A DNA stretch of 19,731 bases, from assembly GCA_900548075.1 (NCBI GenBank), contig URJD01000015.1, forward strand, positions 1 to 19,731, read 5' to 3'. The position numbers were made by a program, and so were the translations under genes. Shown here piece by piece: positions 6,878-13,851 of the stretch. How positions within the stretch are numbered: position 1 is the stretch's first letter; every line of letters starts with the position of its first letter. The notes under the pieces were generated by a model. It searched no databases and was not told the DNA's origin. It worked only from the letters and a program-made list of their open reading frames with translations. Source of the stretch: an uncultured Collinsella sp. Its GTDB lineage: Bacteria; Actinomycetota; Coriobacteriia; Coriobacteriales; Coriobacteriaceae.

Positions 6878-9708
6878 TGGCTGCCAAACTCATCGATCTT
6901 TCCTTTACGCTCAACGGCCGCAAGGTCAAGGTTCAGATTGCCCCCGACACCATGCTATTTGCGCTGCTGCGCGAGCAGGGCTGCGCGTCGGTGCGCTGTG
7001 CCTGCGAGACCACCAACTGCGGCCTGTGCACGGTGTGGCTCGATGGCGACCCGGTTCTGAGCTGCTCGGTTCCCGCCGCGCGCGTCGAGGGCCGCTCCAT
7101 CACCACGCTCGAGGGCCTCAAGGCCGAGTCCGAGGCGCTTGCCCGTGCGATGGCTGCCGAAGGCGCCGAGCAGTGCGGTTTTTGCGCCCCCGGCCTTATC
7201 ATGAACGTGCTGGCGCTCGCCCGCGCCGCCAAGGAGGACCCGAGCCTCGTTGCCACGCGCGAGGAGCTGTCGCGCCAGCTTGCCGGTAACCTCTGCCGTT
7301 GCAGCGGCTACGAGAGCCAGCTGCGCGCCATCGTGCGCTTCCTCAACGAGTCTGGCGTGCAGGTGGGCTTTGAGATGCCCGAGCTGCCGGTCAACGACAC
7401 GAGCTCCGACGGCGTCTCCTACAAGCAGATCACCCACAAGCAGCCCAAGAAGGACTCGAAGGCCCTGCTCGAGGGTCGTCCCGTCTACACGGGCGACCTG
7501 GTGCCCGCCGGCGCGCTCATCGTTAAGCTCAAGCGCAGCCCGTATGCCCGCGCTAAGATTCGCTCAATCGATACGTCGCGCGCCCTGAAGGTACCCGGCG
7601 TGGTGGGCGTCTACACCTACGAGGACGTGCCCAAGCGTCGCTTTACCATCGCCGGCCAGAGCTATCCTCAGCCCTCGCCCTACGACCGCCTGATCCTCGA
7701 GAACCTCGTACGCTACCAAAACGAGGAGGTGGCGATCGTCGCCGCCGAGACTGAGGAGGCCGCCGACAAGGCGCTCAAGCTCATCAAGGTCGACTATGAG
7801 GTGCTCGAGCCGCTGCTCGACTTTACCCAGGCGCTCGATAATGACATCGTGGTCCACCCCGAGGGCGACGTGACCTTTATGTTCCCGCAGGGTGGCGACG
7901 TTGCTCGCAACCTGGTGTGCAGCGGTACCAGCGATTTTGGCGATCTTGATGAGGCGTTCGCCCAGAGCGACATCGTCTTCACCCGCACCTACACCAGCCA
8001 GGCCACGCAGACCGCGCCCATGGAGACCTTCCGCGCCTTCGCGACGACCGACGCGTTCGGGCGTATCTCGGTGACCACCTCCACGCAGGTGCCCTTCCAC
8101 GTGCGCCGCATGGTCGCGCAGTCGCTCGACATTCCGCAGTCGCAGGTGCAGGTCATTAAGCCGCGCATCGGCGGCGGCTTTGGCTCCAAGCAGACGGGCT
8201 GCTGCGAGATCTTCGTGGCGTTTGTCACCCAACAGACCGGCCGTCCGAGCTACTGCTGCTACACCCGCGAGGAGACCATCACCGCGGGCAACTCGCGCCA
8301 CCAGATGCAGATGACCGTTAAGCTGGGTGCCATGAACGACGGCACCATCACGGCCATCGATCTGCACACGCTGTCCAACGCCGGCGCGTACGGCGAGCAC
8401 GCTACCACGACGATCGGCCTTTCGGGCCACAAGAGCCTGCCCATCTACAACCATGTGAAGGCGAGCCGCTTTAGCTGGGACGCCGTCTACACCAATACCA
8501 ACCGTGGCGGCGCGTATCGTGGCTACGGTGCCACCCAGGGCCAGTTTGCCGTGGAGAGCACCGTCAACGAGCTCGCCGACATGCTGCACATGGACCCCGC
8601 CGACCTGCGCCTTAAGAACATCGTGCGCGAGGGCGAGATCATGCCGCAGTACTACAACGAGAAGCTCAACGCCTGCGCGCTCGACCGCTGCCTGCTGCGC
8701 GCGATGGACATGATCGGTTGGCGCGACAAGCCGCTAGCCGTCGACCTGGGCGACCGTGTGCGTGCTCTGGGCTGTGCGCTCACCATGCAGGGCTCGGGCA
8801 TCTCCAACGTGGATATCGCCGGCATCGACATGCGCTTGGAAGAGGACGGCTTCATTACCATCGGCACCGGCGCCACCGATAACGGCATGGGCGTCGACAC
8901 GATCCTGGCGCAGATTGCCGCCGAGGAGCTGGGCGTGGAGAGCTCGCTTATCGTGGTGCGCGGCGTGGACACCGATGTGTCGCCGTTCGACGCCGGCTCG
9001 TACGCGAGCTCGGGCACGTACGTGACGGGCCTTGCCGCCAAGAACGCCGCGACCGAGCTGCGCGAGAAGATTTGCGCCAAGGCCGCCCAGATGTGGGACG
9101 TGGACGTCGCCGATGTGGTCTTTGATGGTCAGTACGTGCGCCTGTCCGACGAGCGTGCCGCGCGCGAGCAGAACCGCTACCTCACGCTGCGCGACTTTTC
9201 CAACCTGTGCGTCAAGAACATCGCGGGCGGCGACGCGCTGACCTCGCATGCTTCTGCCTGCCTGCCCGTTTCGCCTCCGCCGTTTATGGCCGGCATTGCC
9301 GAGGTCGAGGTCGACAAGGCCACCGGCAAGGTGACCGTGGTGGATTACGCGGCGGCTGTGGACTGCGGCACCGTGATCAACGAGGCGCTCGCGCGCGTCC
9401 AGGCCGAGGGCGGCATTGCCCAGGGTATCGGCCACGCACTCTACGAGATCGTCGAGCACGATGACCGCGGCCGTCTGCGCACCGGCAACTTTATGAGCTA
9501 CAAGCTGCCCACGCGCCTGGATATCGGCAGCATTCGCGTGGCCTTTGAGCCGAGCTACGAGCCGACGGGCCCGTTTGGCGCCAAGTCGATCGGCGAGGTC
9601 GTCATCAACACCCCGCTCGCCGCCGTTGCCTCGGCCGTAGCGCACGCCACCGGCCATCAGGTTCGCTCGCTGCCCATCACGCCCGAGAAGGCCCTGCTGG
9701 GGGAGTAG
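6877..9708 (+). CDS. Molybdenum hydroxylase, fused 2Fe-2S and molybdopterin subunits (xanthine dehydrogenase/aldehyde oxidoreductase family)
   Basis: The 943-residue protein joins what is often two subunits. Residues 1-160 are the iron-sulfur part: a plant-type ferredoxin site C43, C48, C51, C63 and a second cluster with C100, C103, C140, C142. From about 190 on is the molybdopterin-binding catalytic part, with GGGFGSK (432-438), AYRGYG (546-551), GSYASSGTYVTG near 708 and GAKSIGE (901-907), whose E907 is the expected catalytic base. The order matches the roughly 900-residue Desulfovibrio aldehyde oxidoreductase, but here a separate FAD subunit is encoded just upstream, as in xanthine dehydrogenases. 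Such enzymes hydroxylate purines, nicotinate or aldehydes; which one is not decidable. The cofactor of this family is usually MCD or sulfurated molybdopterin rather than MGD, so the nearby mobA may serve another enzyme. Confidence 0.9.
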   Translation: MAAKLIDLSFTLNGRKVKVQIAPDTMLFALLREQGCASVRCACETTNCGLCTVWLDGDPVLSCSVPAARVEGRSITTLEGLKAESEALARAMAAEGAEQCGFCAPGLIMNVLALARAAKEDPSLVATREELSRQLAGNLCRCSGYESQLRAIVRFLNESGVQVGFEMPELPVNDTSSDGVSYKQITHKQPKKDSKALLEGRPVYTGDLVPAGALIVKLKRSPYARAKIRSIDTSRALKVPGVVGVYTYEDVPKRRFTIAGQSYPQPSPYDRLILENLVRYQNEEVAIVAAETEEAADKALKLIKVDYEVLEPLLDFTQALDNDIVVHPEGDVTFMFPQGGDVARNLVCSGTSDFGDLDEAFAQSDIVFTRTYTSQATQTAPMETFRAFATTDAFGRISVTTSTQVPFHVRRMVAQSLDIPQSQVQVIKPRIGGGFGSKQTGCCEIFVAFVTQQTGRPSYCCYTREETITAGNSRHQMQMTVKLGAMNDGTITAIDLHTLSNAGAYGEHATTTIGLSGHKSLPIYNHVKASRFSWDAVYTNTNRGGAYRGYGATQGQFAVESTVNELADMLHMDPADLRLKNIVREGEIMPQYYNEKLNACALDRCLLRAMDMIGWRDKPLAVDLGDRVRALGCALTMQGSGISNVDIAGIDMRLEEDGFITIGTGATDNGMGVDTILAQIAAEELGVESSLIVVRGVDTDVSPFDAGSYASSGTYVTGLAAKNAATELREKICAKAAQMWDVDVADVVFDGQYVRLSDERAAREQNRYLTLRDFSNLCVKNIAGGDALTSHASACLPVSPPPFMAGIAEVEVDKATGKVTVVDYAAAVDCGTVINEALARVQAEGGIAQGIGHALYEIVEHDDRGRLRTGNFMSYKLPTRLDIGSIRVAFEPSYEPTGPFGAKSIGEVVINTPLAAVASAVAHATGHQVRSLPITPEKALLGE

Positions 9709-9732
9709 CGGGTCGGCGAACAAGTCGTAATT

Positions 9733-9762
9733 GGCGGGACGGGGCAACTCGTCCCGCCTTTT
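9733..9762 (+). terminator. Intrinsic terminator of the molybdenum hydroxylase operon
   Basis: GGCGGGACG (9733-9741) and CGTCCCGCC (9750-9758) form a perfect 9-bp stem with an 8-base loop, followed by TTTT. It starts 24 bases after the stop. Confidence 0.9.
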
Positions 9763-9820
9763 GCACTCGTGGTGAGGTCGTGAGCCTGTAAAAGGTGTGC
9801 GTGCGCTTGCCGTTCGTATC

Positions 9821-9829
9821 TGCTATCAT
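9821..9829 (+). promoter_or_regulatory. Extended -10 promoter of tRNA-Leu
   Basis: TGC plus TATCAT (9824-9829) is an extended -10 element ending 19 bases before the tRNA. No -35 hexamer is convincing at 16-18 bases. Confidence 0.45.
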
Positions 9830-9848
9830 TCCTAGTCTGTGCGCTCAT

Positions 9849-9932
9849 GCGGGCGTGGCGGAATTGGTAGACGCGCCAGATTTAGGTTCTGGTGGGATTC
9901 CCGTGAAGGTTCGAGTCCTTTCGCCCGCACCA
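9849..9932 (+). tRNA. tRNA-Leu (anticodon TAG), CCA encoded
   Basis: Class II tRNA of 84 bases. The acceptor GCGGGCG (9849-9855) pairs with CGCCCGC (9922-9928), followed by ACCA. The anticodon stem CCAGA/TCTGG closes loop TTTAGGT with TAG at 9883-9885, which reads CUA and other CUN leucine codons. The variable arm TGGGATTCCCG is of the leucine type and the T loop is TTCGAGT. It stands alone between two protein-coding units. Confidence 0.96.
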
Positions 9933-10020
9933 TCGCACCTGCGTCGGCCCTGGCCGTCGCGACACTTTGTTGCATAAAGGTACCAGCACCTCAGATAAGC
10001 TGGGCAGTATGAGGAGGAAC

Positions 10021-11322
10021 GTGTTGAACATCACCGCTTCTGACGTCAAGGACGCCAAGCTCACCGCTACGGTCACCATCCCGGCCGCCGACGTCGACGC
10101 CGCGATCAAGAAGGCCTACAAGGACACCGCCAAGAAGTACCGCTTCCCGGGCTTCCGCGCCGGTAAGGCTCCCCGTCCGGTCATCGACTCCGCACTTGGC
10201 GCCGAGGCTACCCTCGCTCAGGCCACCAACGACCTGATCGCCGCCAACGAGCCCGCCGTCCTCAACGAGCTGGACATCGTCCCCACCAAGAGCGGTGACT
10301 ACAAGGAGCTCGACCTCGCCAAGGATCACGAGGACTACACCTACACCGTCGAGTTCTCCCTGCGTCCCGCCGCTGAGCTCTCCTCCTTCGACGCTGTCGA
10401 GATCGAGATGCCCCCTGCGGAGGTCACCGAGTCCGAGATCAACAACCAGGTCGAGATGCTCCTCAACTACCGTGCCACCTTCGAGGACGTCGAGGGTCGC
10501 GCCGTCGAGGCCGAGGACTACGTCACCGTCGACCTCAAGGCCGTCGAGAACGCCGACAACTTCGCCGCCGAGGGCCGCATGCTCATCGCCGGTAGCGACA
10601 GCAACCCCAAGGAGTTCAACGAGGCCCTGATCGGCGCTAACGTTGACGATGTCAAGACCGTCACCTGGACCGACGAGGTCGAGGAGGGCGAGGAGGCCGA
10701 GACCCATACCGTCGAGGTCACCGTCAAGGGCATCAAGGTCCGCAACACCCCCGAGCTCACCGACGAGCTTGTCAAGTCCGACTTCGGCTTCGACAGCATC
10801 GACGCCATGCGCGACGCCATCAAGATCGAGATCGAGCAGGACAAGGCTTCCCGCCTCCCGGCCGAGAAGGAGAACCGTTGCGTGTCCGCTCTCGCCGAGC
10901 GTCTGCAGCTCGACGAGATGGACGCCGACTACGAGCAGTCCGTCTTTGAGGAGCTTGGCCAGAACTTCCTGTCCAACCTCGCTGCCCGCGGCATGACCCT
11001 CGACACCTGGCTGCCCGCTTCCGGTCTGACCATGGAGCAGTTCATCGGCGACCTGCACAAGCAGGCCAACGACGTTGCCCGCGAGTCCCTGGCTCTCGAC
11101 GCCCTCGCCCGCGAGCTCAAGATCGAGGTCACCGAGGACGACATCAACGCCGAGTTCGAGAAGGCCGGCGTCAAGGACGTCGAGGCTTCCAAGGCCGAGT
11201 TCATCGCCGATGGCCGCATGCCTGCCGTCCGCGAGTCCATCCGTCGCTCCAAGGCCGTCGACCACCTGGTCGAGAACGCCAAGGTGACCGAGGTCGACGA
11301 GACCGCCAAGGACGCCGAGTAA
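10021..11322 (+). CDS. tig: Trigger factor, ribosome-associated chaperone
   Basis: Trigger factor binds the ribosome exit tunnel and shields nascent chains. The 433-residue product has the N-terminal ribosome-binding signature GFRAGKAP (44-51), a central FKBP-type peptidyl-prolyl isomerase domain (about 160-245, from EDYVTVDLKAVENAD on) and a helical, glutamate-rich C-terminal chaperone domain. The start is ambiguous: GTG at 10021 lies 3 bases after GGAGGA, TTG at 10024 gives the more usual beginning MNITASDVK with better spacing, and an ATG at 10009 contains the ribosome site within its own first codons. The gene heads the conserved tig-clpP-clpX cluster. Codons are very strongly biased to C at the third position, fitting high expression. 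Confidence 0.95.
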   Translation: MLNITASDVKDAKLTATVTIPAADVDAAIKKAYKDTAKKYRFPGFRAGKAPRPVIDSALGAEATLAQATNDLIAANEPAVLNELDIVPTKSGDYKELDLAKDHEDYTYTVEFSLRPAAELSSFDAVEIEMPPAEVTESEINNQVEMLLNYRATFEDVEGRAVEAEDYVTVDLKAVENADNFAAEGRMLIAGSDSNPKEFNEALIGANVDDVKTVTWTDEVEEGEEAETHTVEVTVKGIKVRNTPELTDELVKSDFGFDSIDAMRDAIKIEIEQDKASRLPAEKENRCVSALAERLQLDEMDADYEQSVFEELGQNFLSNLAARGMTLDTWLPASGLTMEQFIGDLHKQANDVARESLALDALARELKIEVTEDDINAEFEKAGVKDVEASKAEFIADGRMPAVRESIRRSKAVDHLVENAKVTEVDETAKDAE

Positions 11323-11398
11323 TTCTCGCCACCTTGCCCGCGAGCGCATGGGTGCGCCCGTGATGGGGTAAAGTTATACACCGGTTATCCGGTTGCTT

Positions 11399-11443
11399 CG
11401 TACGGTGCCAGCCAATGCATAGCATGCGGGCACCGTACGTTTA
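11399..11443 (+). promoter_or_regulatory. Long hairpin between tig and clpP
   Basis: CGTACGGTGCC (11399-11409) and GGCACCGTACG (11429-11439) form an 11-bp stem with a 19-base loop, followed by TTTAT. Two smaller hairpins precede it (CATGGG/CCCGTG at 11347-11362, ACCGG/CCGGT at 11380-11393). It may terminate tig transcription or act as a leader structure of clpP; a TTATAC sequence at 11374-11379 could be a -10 box that places it in the clpP leader. Both readings are inference. Confidence 0.55.
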
Positions 11444-11485
11444 TCTAGAACCAATTTGGTCCGCAAGAGAGAAATGGAGATGCGT

Positions 11486-12106
11486 ATGATCGCTAAGTTC
11501 GATTCCGCCCTCGTGCCATACGTTATCGAGCAGACGCCGCGCGGCGAGCGCAGCTACGATATCTATTCGCGCCTGCTCAACGACCGCATCATCTTCTTGG
11601 GCGAGGAGATCAACTCCGTCAGCGCCAATCTGGTCGTTGCCCAGCTGCTGCATCTTGAGAGCCAGGATGCCGAGAAGGATATCTCGCTCTACATCAATTC
11701 GCCCGGTGGCGAGGTCTATTCCGGCCTGGCGATTCTGGACACCATGAACTTCATTAAGCCGCAGGTCTCCACCATCTGCGTCGGTATGGCCGCGTCTATG
11801 GCCGCCGTGCTGCTTTCGGCCGGCGCCAAGGGCAAGCGCTTCTGCCTGCCGCACTCCAAGGTCATGATTCACCAGCCCAGCGGCGGTGCCCAGGGTCAGC
11901 AGACCGAGATCGAGATCGTGGCCGAGGAGATCAAGAAGACTCGCCGCGAGCTCAACCAGATCCTGTCCGACGCCTCGGGCCAGCCCATCGAGAAGGTCCA
12001 GGCCGACACCGAGCGCGACAACTACCTGACCGCTGCCGAGGCCCTCGACTACGGCCTGATCGACCGTATCGTTACCTCGCGCGATCTCGCCGCGAAGGAC
12101 GCCTAG
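11486..12106 (+). CDS. clpP: ATP-dependent Clp protease proteolytic subunit ClpP
   Basis: ClpP is the serine peptidase of the Clp proteases, a double heptamer that degrades proteins unfolded by ClpX or ClpC. With the ATG at 11486 the protein has 206 residues, about the family length. The triad is S104 in GMAASMAA, H129 in MIHQP and D178 in DTERDNYL, with the same spacing as in E. coli. The oxyanion glycines NSPGGEV (71-77) and SRLLNDRIIFLG (28-39) are also present. GGAG (11476-11479) is 6 bases before 11486; in-frame ATGs at 11474 and 11480 would add only 2-4 residues. The gene is one base upstream of clpX. Confidence 0.96.
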   Translation: MIAKFDSALVPYVIEQTPRGERSYDIYSRLLNDRIIFLGEEINSVSANLVVAQLLHLESQDAEKDISLYINSPGGEVYSGLAILDTMNFIKPQVSTICVGMAASMAAVLLSAGAKGKRFCLPHSKVMIHQPSGGAQGQQTEIEIVAEEIKKTRRELNQILSDASGQPIEKVQADTERDNYLTAAEALDYGLIDRIVTSRDLAAKDA

Positions 12107-12107
12107 G

Positions 12108-13514
12108 ATGGCCGGTAACATGCAGGACAACTTTGACGAGAACGGCAACCCCATCCGCTGCTCCTTCTGCGGAAAAGAGCAGGGGCAGGTTCGCCGCCTT
12201 GTAAAGGGTCCGACCAACATCTTTATCTGCGACGAGTGCGTTGCCGCCTGCTCCGAGATTCTGGAGGAGTCGCTGGCTTCGGACTTTATGGACGCTGCCC
12301 GCAACGGCAAGCTGCCAGGCTTCCTCAACGACCACGGTCAGGCTGCATCCCAGCCCGCTGTGGACCCCGAGACCGAGGGCTTTGAGCTTGAGGACGACCG
12401 TCAGGTCATCACGCACGTGCCGACGCCGCACGAGATCTATGACGAGCTTTCGGCCTATGTTATGGGTCAGGAGGACGCCAAGCGCGCCATGTCGGTGGCC
12501 GTGTACAACCACTATCGCCGCGTGATCGAGGGCGGCGCCGCGGTGTCTGCCTTTGACGATGGCATGGGCTCGCAGTTCGACGACGATATGGACGAGGTAG
12601 AGCTCGCCAAGTCCAACATCCTGCTGCTCGGTCCCACCGGTACCGGCAAGACCCTGTTGGCCCAGACGCTCGCGCGCATCCTCGAGGTGCCGTTTGCCAT
12701 CGCCGATGCCACCGCGCTCACCGAGGCCGGCTATGTGGGCGAGGACGTGGAGAACATCCTGCTCAAGCTCATCAACGCCGCCGATGGCGATATCGAGCGC
12801 ACGCAGGTTGGCATTATCTACGTGGACGAGATCGACAAGATCGCCCGCAAGGCCGAGAACCTCTCCATCACCCGCGATGTCTCGGGCGAGGGAGTTCAGC
12901 AGGCGCTGCTTAAGATTCTTGAGGGCACGGTGGCCAGCGTTCCGCCCACCGGCGGCCGCAAGCATCCCCAGCAGGAGCTTCTGCAGATCGACACGACCAA
13001 CATCCTGTTCATCTGCGGCGGTGCCTTTGTGGGTCTGGACAAGATCATCGCCGACCGCGTGGGCAACAAGGGCGTGGGCTTTAACTCCGAGATCGCCGGC
13101 CCCACCTCGGTCGACGAGAACGACCTGCTGCGTCAGGTGCTCCCGCAGGACCTCAACGCCTTTGGCATGATCCCCGAGTTTGTGGGACGTACGCCCGTCG
13201 TCACCCAGACGCAGGCGCTTGACGAGGACGACTTGGTGTCGATTCTGACCGAGCCCAAGAACGCCGTGGTGCGCCAGTACCGCAAGATGTTCCAGCTCGA
13301 GGACGTTGAGCTTGAGTTTGAGGATGCGGCCCTGCATGAGATCGCCCGTATGGCGCTTGCCCGCAAGACCGGCGCCCGCGGCCTGCGCTCCATCTGCGAG
13401 GACGTGCTGCAGCAGACGATGTTCGACCTCCCCAGCGAGGAGGGTGTTTCCAAGGTCATCGTGACCGAAGCCTCCGTAAAGGGCGAAGAACAACCCCAAC
13501 GCATCTACGGGTAA
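12108..13514 (+). CDS. clpX: ATP-dependent Clp protease ATPase subunit ClpX
   Basis: ClpX is the AAA+ unfoldase that recognises tagged proteins and threads them into ClpP. The N-terminal zinc domain uses C18, C21, C41, C44. The AAA+ core shows Walker A GPTGTGKT (175-182), Walker B IIYVDEID (236-243), the pore loop GYVG (208-211), RKHP (284-287), GVGF (322-325, the ClpP-docking loop region) and sensor 2 GARG. At 468 residues it exceeds the usual 410-430 because of an acidic linker (about 75-100) and an insert rich in aspartate before the Walker A motif (about 142-165). It begins one base after the clpP stop. An in-frame ATG at 12120 is a possible alternative start. Confidence 0.96.
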   Translation: MAGNMQDNFDENGNPIRCSFCGKEQGQVRRLVKGPTNIFICDECVAACSEILEESLASDFMDAARNGKLPGFLNDHGQAASQPAVDPETEGFELEDDRQVITHVPTPHEIYDELSAYVMGQEDAKRAMSVAVYNHYRRVIEGGAAVSAFDDGMGSQFDDDMDEVELAKSNILLLGPTGTGKTLLAQTLARILEVPFAIADATALTEAGYVGEDVENILLKLINAADGDIERTQVGIIYVDEIDKIARKAENLSITRDVSGEGVQQALLKILEGTVASVPPTGGRKHPQQELLQIDTTNILFICGGAFVGLDKIIADRVGNKGVGFNSEIAGPTSVDENDLLRQVLPQDLNAFGMIPEFVGRTPVVTQTQALDEDDLVSILTEPKNAVVRQYRKMFQLEDVELEFEDAALHEIARMALARKTGARGLRSICEDVLQQTMFDLPSEEGVSKVIVTEASVKGEEQPQRIYG

Positions 13515-13528
13515 ATAGCTTGAATCCG

Positions 13529-13554
13529 GGCCCCGCGGCAATCACCGCGGGGCC
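13529..13554 (+). terminator. Hairpin after clpX, probable terminator
   Basis: GGCCCCGCGG (13529-13538) and CCGCGGGGCC (13545-13554) form a perfect 10-bp stem with a 6-base loop, 14 bases after the clpX stop. The 3' side (TGCCATTTA) has only a weak T-tract, so termination may be partial or factor-dependent. Confidence 0.6.
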
Positions 13555-13562
13555 TGCCATTT

Positions 13563-13643
13563 AGGGACAGGTTTATTTTGGTTGGTTTTATATGGGCAAA
13601 TGTCGTTTCCCCTGATAAAACCTACCATAATAAACCTGTCCCT
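13563..13643 (+). repeat. 81-bp palindromic element with GGGACAGGTTTATT ends
   Basis: The left arm 13563-13591 and right arm 13615-13643 (29 bases each) are complementary at 27 of 29 positions. Inside the 23-base centre, GGG-C-AAA and TTTCCC continue the pairing around TGTCG. Both ends carry AGGGACAGGTTTATT. It lies between the clpX terminator and the valS promoter, with no coding sequence. It resembles REP- or MITE-like palindromes. No transposase is in the window. Confidence 0.75.
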
Positions 13644-13661
13644 TTTCGGCGGGTATGCCTG

Positions 13662-13670
13662 TGCTATTCT
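13662..13670 (+). promoter_or_regulatory. Extended -10 promoter of valS
   Basis: TGC plus TATTCT (13665-13670) is an extended -10 element. A start near 13677 would give a leader of about 175 bases that includes the whole palindrome at 13719-13831. No clear -35 box is seen. Confidence 0.4.
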
Positions 13671-13718
13671 GTGAGATTGTCAAGTTAGTACCTTCAGACT
13701 GAAGTAATCGATACCTAA

Positions 13719-13831
13719 GGCGTGTCCGCCTGCTTGGTTTTCGTAGATTCCGCACGAGCCGAAGAGCACTATATGTGCTCTTCGTGCGAGCCAGGACCTG
13801 ACCGAGCGAAAACCAAGCAGGCAGACACGCC
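13719..13831 (+). repeat. Structured palindromic element, copy 1 (valS leader)
   Basis: The outer arms 13719-13743 and 13807-13831 are complementary at 24 of 25 positions. Inside is a second hairpin: GCACG (13752-13756), a 5-base bulge AGCCG, AAGAGCAC (13762-13769), loop TATAT, then GTGCTCTT (13775-13782) and CGTGC (13783-13787). The core starting TTCCGCACGAGCCGAAG (13748) recurs in reverse orientation at 16595-16645 with compensatory changes. The element ends 20 bases before the valS ATG and is probably transcribed in its 5' leader. Function unknown. Confidence 0.8.
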
Positions 13832-13851
13832 GGCGGGACAGGGAGAGATAT

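Noticed and set aside
1..9708. In-frame UGA selenocysteine codon within the window
   Set aside because: All recognised genes end at their normal family length, and no TGA followed by a hairpin interrupts a conserved frame.
13677..13851. T-box riboswitch in the valS leader
   Set aside because: The length and structure invite it, but there is no T-box sequence of the AGGGTGGNACCGCG type and no antiterminator/terminator pair with a T-run; the large perfect palindrome is not a T-box fold.
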